The notes under the pieces: model-generated | Database searches by the model: none | Told to the model about the DNA's origin: nothing | The model's input: only the letters and a program-made list of their open reading frames with translations | NCBI RefSeq assembly: GCF_910589745.1 | Contig: NZ_OU342399.1 | Location: forward strand, 1,571,501-1,635,500 | DNA: 64,000 bases | Direction: 5' to 3' | Source of the DNA: Candidatus Arcticimaribacter forsetii | GTDB lineage: Bacteria; Bacteroidota; Bacteroidia; Flavobacteriales; Flavobacteriaceae | Shown here: one piece after another, positions 7,967-16,553 of the stretch | Position numbering within the stretch: the stretch's first letter is position 1 | How the letters are laid out: each line of letters begins with the position of its first letter | Made by a program: the position numbers and the translations under genes

Positions 7967-9871
7967 ATGATGGAAAAATCAACTGAGCCTAATGAATCTG
8001 GATTAGAACAAGGGATCAACGAAGCTTCTGAAATCAGCACAAGCAAAAAGATAGATCAAGAAAAGGAAAAATCTCAAGCTGTAACTGAATCTGAACCTAC
8101 ACAAGCCCCTATTCAATTTGACACACTCGAACTTATCGACTATCCTGGTATTTTAAAAAATATGGTCCAGGCAGATAATTGGATGAAGTCTGGAAAAGAA
8201 ATACAAGAAGTTATCACACAATTTGAAAATCGTTTTGGGGCAATCTACAATGAAAAGAAGAAACAATTTATTGCGTTAGAGGGTAACGACCTCGACTTTG
8301 AATTCAGTCCCAATTACAAAAAAGAATTTAGTCTGCTTGTTCGTGAATACAAAACAAACAAAAGCAGCCACTATAAATCTCAAGAAAAAAACCAGAAAGA
8401 AAATCTGGAGAAACGTTTAGAGATCATTGAAAAAATTAAAGCGTTAATTGGAACGAACGAAAATAATTCAAATAACTACAAAGAATTTAGAGCCCTACAG
8501 GAAGAATGGCATCAAGCAGGAACCGTTTCTAGAGCGGAGACTAATAATGTGTGGGAAACGTATAAACATCACGTAAAACGATTTTATGACTTTTTACACT
8601 TAGACCGTGCACTTCGTGATAAGGATTTTAAACACAACTACGAAGAAAAACTGAAGCTTATTGAAAAAGCAGAAGCCTTAGTAGAGAACCCCGATGTTGT
8701 GGTTGCAGTACGAGAGCTTAACATTCTTCACCGACAATGGAAAAATGACTTAGGTCCAGTTGCTGCAGAGCACAAAGTAATTCTATGGAATCGTTTTCAA
8801 GAAGCTACATCAAAAATTCATGATCGCAAAAATGAATACAACAAAAACATAGATGCGATATTGATTGAAAATTTCGAAAGAAAAAAAGCAATCTTAGAAG
8901 CTATTATTAAACTTTACACAGACCATCCAGCAAATCATAATGCGTGGCAAAATTCTTTAAAAAAGGTAGCTGTACTCAAAGAAGAATTTCACAACGTTGG
9001 GAGAATTCCAAGAGCTCAGAACAAAGCGATATGGAATGAGTTTCGATTAACTTTGAAAAACTTTAATCAGAAAAAAAATGAGTTTTATAAAAACCAAAAG
9101 CAGGAAGAAAAAAAACATATAGATCAGAAAAAACAGTTAATAACAGAGGTTAAAACTATTTTAGAAAGCTCTGACTGGAGGTCTTATATTGGTCGAATGA
9201 AAGCAATCCAAGTTGCTTGGAAGAAAACCGGAAGAATATCCAGAAAACAGTCCAACTTACTTTGGGAAGAATTCAAAACTGCAACCGACACCTATTTCGC
9301 TAGACTAAAAAATAAAGAAGAAGCATACAGCATAGAAGACCAAGCAATATTAAAAGCAAAACGTGCTTATTTTCAGGATTTAAAAACTCAAAAAGCACCT
9401 ACAGAAACGGAGGAACTTTTTGAGTACATAGAAAATGCATTCAAACATTGGACTGAAATAGGAACTCCTTCAGAGGGAGTGAAAAATTCGACTCATAAAG
9501 AATATATAGAATTCCTAAAAGGACTTTGGAAGCACACCAAACTCAAAGGTGAAGAAAAAACAGCTGCTCTTTTTAAAACCGATATGATGCTTCTAAAAGA
9601 CAACCAAGAAGGGTTGAATAAAGAACATGTTTTATTAAACAAAAAGATTGAAGAATCTAAAAATGAATTGATTCAGCTTCAGAATAATCTTGCCTTTTTT
9701 AGTAATACATCTGCTGACAATCCTGTTGTTCAGGAAGTAAATTCTAAGATTGAATTACTGACCAATAAAATAGAGAATTGGAAAACTAAGGTAAATCAGA
9801 TTAAAGCACTTGGACGGGAGTTGAAAAAGAGTCAAGAACAATCTTTGACTGAAGAGTTAGATGAAGAATAA
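7967..9871 (+). CDS. DUF349 repeat coiled-coil protein
   Basis: A 634-residue, highly charged helical protein with several DUF349 units. Each unit shows a spaced tryptophan pattern such as 'LQEEWHQAG....E.N.VWE.YK', 'HRQWKND', 'KEEFHNVGRIPRAQNKAIWNEF' and 'VAWKKTGRISRKQSNLLWEEF'. The first about 50 residues are acidic and of low complexity, and the last about 100 form a coiled coil. No signal peptide or membrane segment is seen. The family is widespread in Bacteroidota and its function is not firmly established. Two tandem ATG codons (7967 and 7970) are possible starts. A weak -7 box, TAAATTTT, lies at 7908-7915. It is convergent with mazG with only 3 bases between stops, and I see no terminator there. 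Confidence 0.85.
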   Translation: MMEKSTEPNESGLEQGINEASEISTSKKIDQEKEKSQAVTESEPTQAPIQFDTLELIDYPGILKNMVQADNWMKSGKEIQEVITQFENRFGAIYNEKKKQFIALEGNDLDFEFSPNYKKEFSLLVREYKTNKSSHYKSQEKNQKENLEKRLEIIEKIKALIGTNENNSNNYKEFRALQEEWHQAGTVSRAETNNVWETYKHHVKRFYDFLHLDRALRDKDFKHNYEEKLKLIEKAEALVENPDVVVAVRELNILHRQWKNDLGPVAAEHKVILWNRFQEATSKIHDRKNEYNKNIDAILIENFERKKAILEAIIKLYTDHPANHNAWQNSLKKVAVLKEEFHNVGRIPRAQNKAIWNEFRLTLKNFNQKKNEFYKNQKQEEKKHIDQKKQLITEVKTILESSDWRSYIGRMKAIQVAWKKTGRISRKQSNLLWEEFKTATDTYFARLKNKEEAYSIEDQAILKAKRAYFQDLKTQKAPTETEELFEYIENAFKHWTEIGTPSEGVKNSTHKEYIEFLKGLWKHTKLKGEEKTAALFKTDMMLLKDNQEGLNKEHVLLNKKIEESKNELIQLQNNLAFFSNTSADNPVVQEVNSKIELLTNKIENWKTKVNQIKALGRELKKSQEQSLTEELDEE

Positions 9872-9874
9872 ACC

Positions 9875-10651
9875 CTAATCCTCCCTCTTAGATTCTTCCC
9901 AGATAACATCCATTTCCTCCAGGGTCATATCATGAAGTTTTTTTCCTGTGGTTGCAGCTTTTTTTTCTAAATAATGAAAACGTTTTGTGAACTTCTGATT
10001 GGTTCGTTCTAAGGCTGTATCTGGGTTTATTTTAAGAAAACGGGCGTAGTTGATCATTGAAAAAAGAACATCACCAAATTCAGATTCGATTTGTTCTTTG
10101 GTTCCGTTCTGAACCTCAGCATTAAGTTCTGCTAATTCTTCTTGAACTTTTTCCCAGACTTGCTCCGGATGCTCCCAGTCAAAACCAACGCCAGCAACTT
10201 TATCCTGAATACGTTGCGCTTTTACTAGAGAAGGAAGGCCTTTTGGAACGCCTTCTAGAACCGACGACTTCCCTTCTTTTAACTTGAGGGCTTCCCAATT
10301 TTTTTTTACCTCTTCTTCGTCTTGAACGGTAACATCCCCATAAATATGTGGGTGCCGGTGAATTAATTTTTCTGAAATAGAATTTGCTACATCTGCGATA
10401 TCAAATGCTTTTTCTTCGCTTCCCAGCTTCGAGTAAAAAGCGAGGTGGAGTAATAAATCTCCTAACTCATTTTTTACTTCCTCTAGGTTACGCTCAATTA
10501 TTGCATCACTCAACTCATAGGTTTCCTCAATGGTTAGGTGACGTAAAGACTCGAATGTTTGCTTTTTATCCCAAGGACATTGTTCCCGGAGTTCATCCAT
10601 GATGGTAAGCAAGCGATCGAGTGCTTCTAATTGTTGAGCTCTAGAGTTCAT
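9875..10651 (-). CDS. mazG: Nucleoside triphosphate pyrophosphohydrolase MazG
   Basis: A 258-residue protein with two all-alpha MazG domains. The first shows the EExxE...ExxD metal-binding set at Glu42, Glu43, Glu46, Glu62 and Asp65 within IEETYELSDA and NELGDLLLH; the second shows EELAEL and EFGDVLFSM near residues 160-190. The N-terminal CPWDKKQTFESLRH segment is diagnostic. MazG hydrolyses (d)NTPs to the monophosphate and pyrophosphate, cleaning the nucleotide pool of damaged or non-canonical forms. Its ATG overlaps the stop of the DUF5606 gene by one base (TAATG), a classic coupling arrangement, and it is the last gene of the ruvX-def-DUF5606-mazG group. Confidence 0.96.
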   Translation of the reverse strand: MNSRAQQLEALDRLLTIMDELREQCPWDKKQTFESLRHLTIEETYELSDAIIERNLEEVKNELGDLLLHLAFYSKLGSEEKAFDIADVANSISEKLIHRHPHIYGDVTVQDEEEVKKNWEALKLKEGKSSVLEGVPKGLPSLVKAQRIQDKVAGVGFDWEHPEQVWEKVQEELAELNAEVQNGTKEQIESEFGDVLFSMINYARFLKINPDTALERTNQKFTKRFHYLEKKAATTGKKLHDMTLEEMDVIWEESKRED

Positions 10652-11094
10652 TAGTCTTTTTTAGCTGCTTCTTTTTTTTGTGTAGGTGCTTTTTTTTCGG
10701 GTTCTTTTTCTGCAACTAAAAGCCCTTTTTCTACTAGTATATTATACCACTGTATAATTTTCTTAATATCACTCGGATATACCCGATCTTCATCGTAATC
10801 TTGGAACACCTCGAAGAAAAAAGCTTCTAAATCGGTAGCTGGAGCTTTTGGTTTGACAGAACAAATTGCTCCGTTTTCTTTTTTTAGAATTTTCTGAAAT
10901 ATATCGGCCAAAGGAACTTCTGCTTGCAACCCATAGATATTTATTTCAGAAAGTAAACTCACTTGATCTCTTATACTTGCAGAAATACGTTTCCCATCAA
11001 CAAGTGAATGAGCTACAAAACCACTTCTCGTTTGAATTTGAACTTCAAAAAGCCCTGGGCGTCCTGAAATTGCTATAATTTTATCTAATTCCAT
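10651..11094 (-). CDS. DUF5606-family protein
   Basis: A 147-residue protein typical of Bacteroidota. The N-terminal half begins MELDKIIAISGRPGLFEV and looks like a small beta-barrel or Tudor-like domain (residues 1-50, 'SGRPGLFEVQ...GFVAHSLVDGKRI'). A helical segment around residues 85-125 contains the AFFEVFQDYDEDRVYPSDIKK-type sequence, and the last about 20 residues are a lysine/glutamate-rich tail. The function is not known. It sits between def and mazG with gaps of 2 bases and minus 1 base, so it is co-expressed with them; this gene order is a lineage trait and does not by itself give a role. Confidence 0.85.
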   Translation of the reverse strand: MELDKIIAISGRPGLFEVQIQTRSGFVAHSLVDGKRISASIRDQVSLLSEINIYGLQAEVPLADIFQKILKKENGAICSVKPKAPATDLEAFFFEVFQDYDEDRVYPSDIKKIIQWYNILVEKGLLVAEKEPEKKAPTQKKEAAKKD

Positions 11095-11096
11095 AG

Positions 11097-11690
11097 TTAT
11101 ATTAATCGTTTTTTTGAAGCTAATGGAAAGCGCATTTTGTAATCCACTTGAATGTTTCCTTTAGCAATATTATTTAATTTTCCTTTGATTAGTCTTTTTT
11201 TAAGTGGGGAAAGTTTGTCCGTAAACAAAACCCCTTCAATATGATCGTATTCATGCTGTACCACTCGTGCCGCAAGCCCAGTATAAGTTTCTGTGTGTTC
11301 TTCAAAATTCTCGTCAAAGTAGTTAATTTTTACTTCTTCCTGACGGTAAACATCTTCGCGAACATCTGGAATACTCAAACATCCTTCGCTAAAAGCCCAT
11401 TCTTCTCCAGATTCTTCAATTTGAGGGTTGATGAATACTTTTTTGAAACCTGTAAGTTGTTTTTGCTCCTCTTCTGTGAGCTCTTCATCATCAGCAAATG
11501 GAGAAGCATCTACAACAAAAAGTCGAATTCCGAGTCCAACTTGTGGAGCAGCTAAACCAACGCCGTTTGCTTCGTACATGGTTTCCCACATATTTTCAAT
11601 CAGTTTATCCAGTTCTGGATATTCTGAACTGAGGTCCTTTGCTTGTTTTTTTAATACGGGGGTTCCGTAGGCTACTATAGGTAAAATCAT
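11097..11690 (-). CDS. def: Peptide deformylase
   Basis: A 197-residue iron-type peptide deformylase that removes the formyl group from the N-terminal methionine of new proteins. All three motifs are present: GVGLAAPQVG (residues 43-52), EGCLS with metal ligand Cys104, and QHEYDH with metal ligands His146 and His150 and catalytic Glu147. An acidic insertion around residues 63-80 (DDEELTEEEQKQ) is larger than in the E. coli enzyme but common in Bacteroidota. It overlaps ruvX by 4 bases (ATGA) and is 2 bases from the DUF5606 gene. Confidence 0.97.
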   Translation of the reverse strand: MILPIVAYGTPVLKKQAKDLSSEYPELDKLIENMWETMYEANGVGLAAPQVGLGIRLFVVDASPFADDEELTEEEQKQLTGFKKVFINPQIEESGEEWAFSEGCLSIPDVREDVYRQEEVKINYFDENFEEHTETYTGLAARVVQHEYDHIEGVLFTDKLSPLKKRLIKGKLNNIAKGNIQVDYKMRFPLASKKRLI

Positions 11691-12112
11691 AAACTAGTAT
11701 TATTATTTGATTCCAAATAAGACTGCAAGATAAGGGTTGCACTTATTTTATCAATCAATCCTTTGTCTTGTCTTTTCTTTTTTCCAATTCCAGAATCTAA
11801 TAGGGTTTGAAAAGCCATTTTTGATGTAAATCGTTCGTCGTGACGCTCAACTTTCAAACTTGGAATTTTCTTCTCTAAAGCAGAGATGAACTTTTTAATC
11901 TCCTCTTCCACCTCCGATAACGAACCGTCATGTCTTTTTGGTTGCCCTAAAACACAGGTTGAAACGTCGTGCGTTTTAAGGTAATCCAATAAAAAAGGGA
12001 TTACTTCTTGCGTAGGAATAGTAGTCAACCCAGAGGCTACAATTTGCAGCGGATCTGTAGCGGCTATTCCGGTGCGCTTCGTTCCAAAATCGATTGCTAT
12101 AATTTCTGGCAT
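11687..12112 (-). CDS. ruvX: RuvX/YqgF Holliday-junction resolvase-like protein
   Basis: A 141-residue RNase H-like protein of the YqgF family, thought to act in pre-16S rRNA maturation or as a Holliday-junction resolvase. The acidic active-site set is visible in IAIDFGTKRTGIA (Asp7), VERHDERFTS near residues 94-103, and the C-terminal DKISATLIL. I start at the ATG at 12112 (MPEIIAIDFG). An upstream in-frame ATG at 12118 falls inside a perfect -7 promoter box (CAAATATA on the plus strand, 12116-12123), so a transcript from that box would begin at about base 12112 and could not include it. This makes the mRNA probably leaderless. Confidence 0.93.
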   Translation of the reverse strand: MPEIIAIDFGTKRTGIAATDPLQIVASGLTTIPTQEVIPFLLDYLKTHDVSTCVLGQPKRHDGSLSEVEEEIKKFISALEKKIPSLKVERHDERFTSKMAFQTLLDSGIGKKKRQDKGLIDKISATLILQSYLESNNNTSL

Positions 12113-12115
12113 GTG

Positions 12116-12123
12116 CAAATATA
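12116..12123 (-). promoter_or_regulatory. -7 box for ruvX operon
   Basis: The minus strand reads TATATTTG, an exact match to the Bacteroidota -7 consensus TAnnTTTG. Only 3 bases separate it from the ruvX ATG at 12112, so transcription would begin at or next to the start codon. No clear TTTG element is seen at the -33 spacing, so the call rests on the -7 box alone. Confidence 0.5.
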
Positions 12124-12176
12124 CGTCTCCTACTTGGGTTCGTATAAAAAAACTAAATAAAGTCGAGTTAAAAGCT

Positions 12177-12184
12177 TAAATTTG
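12177..12184 (+). promoter_or_regulatory. -7 box for dapD operon
   Basis: TAAATTTG is an exact match to the Bacteroidota TAnnTTTG -7 element. Its last base is also the first base of an in-frame GTG that could be read as a dapD start, so the box argues that the ATG at 12208 is the real start, with a leader of about 20 bases. A -33 TTTG at the right spacing is not evident. Confidence 0.5.
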
Positions 12185-12207
12185 TGCAAAATTTTAACAT
12201 CCATCTA

Positions 12208-13014
12208 ATGAGAGAAATTATAGAAGCAGCTTGGGAAGATCGAGGTCTTATAGAGCAAGAAGAAACGCAAAACGCAATCCGATTCATTATCAAACAATTA
12301 GACGAAGGTGAACTTCGTGTAGCTGAACCTACTGAAGACGGATGGCAAGTAAATGAATGGGTAAAAAAGGCTGTTGTTTTATATTTTCCAATTCAGAAAA
12401 TGGAAACTTTGCATGCTGGACCCATGGAGTTCCATGATAAAATGCCTCTCAAAAAAGATTATGCTGCGAAAGGAATACGGGTTGTTCCTCATGCTGTAGC
12501 GCGTCAAGGTGCTTACATTTCATCGGGTGTTATTCTTATGCCTAGTTATGTAAATATTGGAGCTTATGTAGATTCTGGAACCATGATTGATACCTGGGCA
12601 ACGGTAGGAAGTTGTGCACAGATTGGGAAAAACGTTCACCTTAGTGGTGGTGTTGGAATTGGTGGGGTTTTAGAACCACTACAAGCAGCGCCCGTTATTA
12701 TAGAAGATGATGCATTTGTAGGTTCTAGATGTATTGTTGTAGAAGGAGTTCGTGTAGAGCGTGAAGCTGTACTTGGAGCTAATGTAGTACTTACCGCTTC
12801 TACTAAAATTATTGATGTTTCTGGAGCTGAACCCATAGAATACAAAGGGGTAGTTCCTGCTCGTTCTGTTGTTATTCCTGGAACTTATGCAAAACAATTC
12901 CCTGCTGGAGAATTTCAAGTTCCATGTGCTTTAATTATTGGGAAAAGAAAAGAAAGTACCAACAAAAAAACTTCTCTAAACGATGCCCTTAGAGAGCATA
13001 ACGTTGCTGTATAG
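12208..13014 (+). CDS. dapD: Tetrahydrodipicolinate N-succinyltransferase
   Basis: A 268-residue left-handed beta-helix acyltransferase that transfers succinyl from succinyl-CoA to tetrahydrodipicolinate in lysine and diaminopimelate synthesis. The N-terminal MREIIEAAWEDR helix and the hexapeptide-repeat region (about residues 100-215, with GAYVDSGTMIDTWATVGSCAQIG and GGVLEPLQAAPV...) match the family, including the conserved EDDAFVGSRC turn. The frame extends upstream to a GTG at 12184, but that codon lies on the -7 box; I use the ATG at 12208, which fits the usual family N-terminus. lysA, the last step of the same pathway, is elsewhere in the window at 24074. dapD heads the dapD-sua5-cca-ctaA-PRiA4 run. 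Confidence 0.95.
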   Translation: MREIIEAAWEDRGLIEQEETQNAIRFIIKQLDEGELRVAEPTEDGWQVNEWVKKAVVLYFPIQKMETLHAGPMEFHDKMPLKKDYAAKGIRVVPHAVARQGAYISSGVILMPSYVNIGAYVDSGTMIDTWATVGSCAQIGKNVHLSGGVGIGGVLEPLQAAPVIIEDDAFVGSRCIVVEGVRVEREAVLGANVVLTASTKIIDVSGAEPIEYKGVVPARSVVIPGTYAKQFPAGEFQVPCALIIGKRKESTNKKTSLNDALREHNVAV

Positions 13015-13027
13015 TTAACTGAATAAA

Positions 13028-13585
13028 ATGAAAACTTTTCTGAGTGCAGGTTGCGCAGCTTTAGAACAGGGTAAAACCCTACTCTACCCCACTGATACAA
13101 TCTGGGGAATAGGGTGCGATGCTACACAACCTGATGCTGTCTCTAAAGTTTATGAGCTAAAACAACGGTCAGATTCTAAGGCCTTAATCTGTTTGGTTTC
13201 TGACCTTGAAATGCTTGAAAAACTAACCGGAGCACTCGATGATAACATAAAAGCACTGGCTACCAGTGTTAAACCAACAACAATAATCTACCCTAAGGTG
13301 GTTGGTCTTGCTGAAAACCTTACCGCTTCTGATGGAAGCGTAGGGATTAGAATTGTCCAAGATGAGTTTTGTAAAAAGCTTATAAATTCTTTTGGGAGAC
13401 CCATTGTGTCAACTTCTGCTAATATTAGCGGTAATGAAAGCCCGAAATCATTCAGTGAAATAGACAAACCTATTTTGGATGGTGTGGACTATGTTGTAAC
13501 TTTGAGAACAGAAGAAATAAGAACCAGTCCATCGACCTTAATCTTTGTAGAAAAAGATGGAACTTTTAAAACGCTAAGAGCATAA
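13028..13585 (+). CDS. L-threonylcarbamoyladenylate synthase (Sua5/YrdC family)
   Basis: A 185-residue YrdC-domain protein that makes threonylcarbamoyl-AMP from threonine, bicarbonate and ATP for the t6A37 modification of ANN-decoding tRNAs. Diagnostic elements: LYPTDTIWGIGCDA near residues 20-33, KQRSDSKALICL (the basic KxRxxxK motif), the IIYPKVVGLAENL segment, and RPIVSTSANISG near 130-141. It is the short form, without the extra C-terminal Sua5 domain. It lies 13 bases after dapD and 2 bases before the CCA-adding enzyme gene, giving a small tRNA-maturation pair. Confidence 0.94.
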   Translation: MKTFLSAGCAALEQGKTLLYPTDTIWGIGCDATQPDAVSKVYELKQRSDSKALICLVSDLEMLEKLTGALDDNIKALATSVKPTTIIYPKVVGLAENLTASDGSVGIRIVQDEFCKKLINSFGRPIVSTSANISGNESPKSFSEIDKPILDGVDYVVTLRTEEIRTSPSTLIFVEKDGTFKTLRA

Positions 13586-13587
13586 GT

Positions 13588-15021
13588 ATGTTGAACACGA
13601 GCTTTGAGGACATCTTAAATTCCCAACTTTTAAAAACCGTTGGCGAAACTGCAGATGCTTTAGAATTAGAAACCTATGCAATTGGTGGGTTTGTTCGTGA
13701 CCACATGCTGAACCGTAAAAGAGGGAATGCTGATATTGATTTTGTTGTAATTGGCTCAGGAATTACCCTCGCTAAAGAAGTACAGAAAAAACTTCCTAAG
13801 GCAAGTAAAGTGCAGGTTTTTAAAACCTATGGAACTGCCATGCTAAAATGGGAAGGCATTAGCTTAGAATTTGTGGGTGCAAGAAAAGAGTCTTATGCTC
13901 CTGATAGTAGAAATCCAGAGGTGTCTGTAGGGAGTTTACAAGACGATCAAAACAGAAGAGACTTTACTATTAACGCAATGGCCATTAGCCTCAATGCCAA
14001 TTCATATGGAAAACTATTGGACCCCTTCAATGGCATTAAAGACTTAGAAGATGGTATTTTAAGAACTCCTTTAGAGCCTGAAATGACTTATTCGGATGAT
14101 CCTTTACGTATGCTTAGAGCAATTCGATTTGCTTCTCAATTGGGCTTCGAAATCGAAAAGAAATCGCTTGACGCCATAAAGAAACAAGCGCAAAGGATTT
14201 CTATAATTACAAAAGAGCGTTGTGTTGAAGAAATCAATAAAATCATGATGTGTGATCAACCTTCGTTTGGATTTCTTCTTTTAGACCAAGTAAATTTACT
14301 TGAACTTTTACTTCCGGAATTGATTGCATTAAAAGGAATAGAAGAAATAGAAGGCCAAAAACATAAAGACAATTTCTATCATACATTTGAGGTTGTAGAC
14401 AACATTTGTAGAACCACTGATAATTTATGGTTACGTTGGGCTGCCTTGCTTCACGACATAGGAAAAGCTCCAACAAAACGTTTTCATAAAAAAATTGGAT
14501 GGACCTTTCACGGGCATGAATTTGTTGGCTCTAAAATGGTTTTCAAATTATTTAAACGCATGAAGATGCCTTTGAATGAAAAAATGAAATTCGTTCAAAA
14601 AATGGTTTTAATGAGTTCTAGACCCATCGTTATAGCAGAAGATCTGGTTACAGATTCCGCAGTACGAAGACTTATTTTTGATGCAGGAGAACACATCAAC
14701 GACCTGATAACACTTTGTGAAGCAGACATTACCACCAAAAACCCAAAACGGTTTGAACGGTATCACAACAACTTCAAAATTGTCCGTAAAAAAATTGAAG
14801 AAGTTGAAGAACGAGATCATATAAGAAACTTCCAGCCGCCTGTTTCTGGGGAGCAAATTATGGAATCTTTTGGTCTTGGACCTTCAAAGGCAATTGGACA
14901 AATTAAAGAAGCTATTAAAGAAGCTATTCTAGAGGGAATTATTCCAAATGAAGAAAATGCTGCTTTTGAATTAATGAAAGTCGAGGGTGAAAAACTTGGC
15001 CTGAAACTAGTTGATAAATAA
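13588..15021 (+). CDS. CCA tRNA nucleotidyltransferase with HD domain
   Basis: A 477-residue class II nucleotidyltransferase. The N-terminal head has IGGFVRDHML (residues 32-41) and the metal-binding DID at 49-51; the neck region has RMLRAIRFASQLGF; a C-terminal HD phosphohydrolase domain shows WAALLHDIGKAPTKRF (about 285-300) and HGHEFVG. Such enzymes add or repair the 3' CCA of tRNA; the HD domain gives phosphatase or phosphodiesterase activity in relatives. The family also contains poly(A) polymerases, but in Bacteroidota the single copy with an HD domain is generally the CCA-adding enzyme, so that is the preferred call. It is 2 bases after the Sua5-type gene. Confidence 0.92.
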   Translation: MLNTSFEDILNSQLLKTVGETADALELETYAIGGFVRDHMLNRKRGNADIDFVVIGSGITLAKEVQKKLPKASKVQVFKTYGTAMLKWEGISLEFVGARKESYAPDSRNPEVSVGSLQDDQNRRDFTINAMAISLNANSYGKLLDPFNGIKDLEDGILRTPLEPEMTYSDDPLRMLRAIRFASQLGFEIEKKSLDAIKKQAQRISIITKERCVEEINKIMMCDQPSFGFLLLDQVNLLELLLPELIALKGIEEIEGQKHKDNFYHTFEVVDNICRTTDNLWLRWAALLHDIGKAPTKRFHKKIGWTFHGHEFVGSKMVFKLFKRMKMPLNEKMKFVQKMVLMSSRPIVIAEDLVTDSAVRRLIFDAGEHINDLITLCEADITTKNPKRFERYHNNFKIVRKKIEEVEERDHIRNFQPPVSGEQIMESFGLGPSKAIGQIKEAIKEAILEGIIPNEENAAFELMKVEGEKLGLKLVDK

Positions 15022-15028
15022 CAAAAAT

Positions 15029-16069
15029 ATGAAAACAACATTTCGCTTTTGGGTTGGAGTATCACTAGTATTAGTTTATGCCGTAATCGCTGCCGGAGCA
15101 ATAGTCCGAGTTACAGGAAGTGGAATGGGATGTCCGGACTGGCCAAAATGTTTTGGATATTTAATTCCACCTACCGAACGCAGTCAATTAGACTGGAAAG
15201 AAAACCAGGAATATAACGAAGGGGAAGTTATTATTGTAAATGAAAGTTTACGAGTTGCCGCAAAAGATTTTAGGAGTACTTCTACTTATTCTGAATCGAA
15301 TTGGGAAGTATATACAAAACACGATTACGCACATTTTAATGCTTTTCATACTTGGGTTGAATTTATAAATCGATTGGTTGGTGCATTGTCGGGTCTAGCT
15401 ACTCTTATTGTAGGATTTTTATCCATAGGTTATTGGGAAAAAAGAAAAAGAATCCCTTTACTTTCATTACTGATTATTTTTGGAATGGGGTTCCAAGCTT
15501 GGCTTGGAAAAACAGTGGTTGATTCTAATTTATTACCAACCAAAATTAGTGTACACATGATTATGGCACTAATAATTGTAGGTCTTCTGGTTTATTTATA
15601 CCAATATACCGCTGCTAAAAAAGTGGAAATAGAGACCAGTAATAGAATTAAGATAATTGCCATTGCAGCTCTAGTCTTAACGTTAATTCAAATAGGAATT
15701 GGTACTCAGGTAAGACAATTTATTGATCTTCAAATAGATTTTCTTGGAGAAGCACAAGTCTCCAAATGGTTAGATCCTGCGCCATTTAAATTTTATTTTC
15801 ACAGGAGTTTTTCTTTACTCGTAGTTCTTATCAATGGTTATTTATTTTATAGTTTTCGTAAAATAAGATTAAATCTACCCGTTTTCAAATGGGTACTAAT
15901 CACAATTGCTTGTGAGGTTTTTACAGGCATATTAATGTATTATTTAGATTTCCCAATGGGAACACAACCACTTCATTTACTTTTAGCTTCCTTTTTATTT
16001 GGAGCTCAATTTTATCTCATACTTCAATTGTTTAATCACAACATAAACACCCACAACCATGATCTATAG
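15029..16069 (+). CDS. Heme A synthase (COX15/CtaA family)
   Basis: A 346-residue membrane protein with about eight transmembrane helices in two similar halves. It oxidises the methyl group of heme O to form heme A for cytochrome c oxidase. The N-terminal AIVRVTGSGMGCPDWPKCFG is diagnostic, and the heme-ligand histidines are visible in AFHTWVEFINRLVG, KISVHMIM, FYFHRSFSLLV and TQPLHLLLAS. An upstream in-frame TTG at 15011 overlaps the cca gene; I prefer the ATG at 15029, 7 bases after the cca stop, because it puts the first transmembrane helix at the usual distance from the N-terminus. It implies aerobic respiration with an aa3-type oxidase. Confidence 0.93.
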   Translation: MKTTFRFWVGVSLVLVYAVIAAGAIVRVTGSGMGCPDWPKCFGYLIPPTERSQLDWKENQEYNEGEVIIVNESLRVAAKDFRSTSTYSESNWEVYTKHDYAHFNAFHTWVEFINRLVGALSGLATLIVGFLSIGYWEKRKRIPLLSLLIIFGMGFQAWLGKTVVDSNLLPTKISVHMIMALIIVGLLVYLYQYTAAKKVEIETSNRIKIIAIAALVLTLIQIGIGTQVRQFIDLQIDFLGEAQVSKWLDPAPFKFYFHRSFSLLVVLINGYLFYSFRKIRLNLPVFKWVLITIACEVFTGILMYYLDFPMGTQPLHLLLASFLFGAQFYLILQLFNHNINTHNHDL

Positions 16070-16553
16070 ATTTAGAATTATTCTTGATGCAAAAGAAGAT
16101 ATCTTAAGAGATATTGAAATTGAGGCTTCTGCAACTCTAGAGGACTTTCATTATGCAATTGCTCAAGCATTTGGTTTTGCTGGAAGCGAAATGGCTTCTT
16201 TTTACAGAACAAATGAAGCATGGGAGCAAGGAGAAGAAATTCCTCTGCTTGATATGGATGAAGGAATTGTTCCGATGGGACAGGAACAAATTGACTCTAT
16301 TTTTACTGCAGAAAATCACCACCTAATTTATGTTTATGACTTCCTAGCTTTATGGACCTTTTTTGTAGAGCTTATTGAAGTAGGAGAACCAGAAATAACC
16401 ACCTTATATCCTAATTTAATTTTTGCTCAAGGGGAAGTTCCTGAAGAGGCTCCTCAAAAAGACTTTGTTGCTGATGAAAGTACCTTAGAAAATGAAATGG
16501 ATGAGGAAGAGGAAGAGGGTCTAGAAGACTATAATGATGCTGACTTTTATTAG
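16059..16553 (+). CDS. PRiA4 ORF-3-like domain protein
   Basis: A 164-residue acidic protein matching the plasmid pRiA4b ORF-3-like family (also labelled IS1096 passenger TnpR-like). The family pattern is seen in 'YRFRIILDAKEDILRDIEIEASATLEDFHYAIAQAFGF', with the motifs split here as YRFRIILD (residues 3-10) and DFHYAIAQAFGF (29-40), and in HLIYVYDF...W. The last about 35 residues are very acidic. Its function is unknown. Despite the family label there is no transposase, inverted repeat or other sign of an insertion element here. It overlaps the heme A synthase gene by 11 bases, so it is the end of that operon, and its stop overlaps the convergent gene at 16550 by 4 bases. Confidence 0.8.
   Translation: MIYRFRIILDAKEDILRDIEIEASATLEDFHYAIAQAFGFAGSEMASFYRTNEAWEQGEEIPLLDMDEGIVPMGQEQIDSIFTAENHHLIYVYDFLALWTFFVELIEVGEPEITTLYPNLIFAQGEVPEEAPQKDFVADESTLENEMDEEEEEGLEDYNDADFY

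Noticed and set aside
12184-12207. In-frame GTG upstream of dapD that adds 8 residues
   Set aside because: It lies on the last base of a perfect -7 box (12177-12184), so a transcript from that promoter would not contain it; ATG 12208 matches the family N-terminus.
15011-15028. TTG start for heme A synthase overlapping cca
   Set aside because: The extra residues (MINNKN) do not extend a known part of the family; ATG 15029 sits 7 bases after the cca stop.
16059-16553. Possible insertion-sequence gene, from the IS1096/TnpR family label
   Set aside because: No transposase, inverted repeat or target duplication was found; the gene overlaps COX15/CtaA and looks chromosomal.
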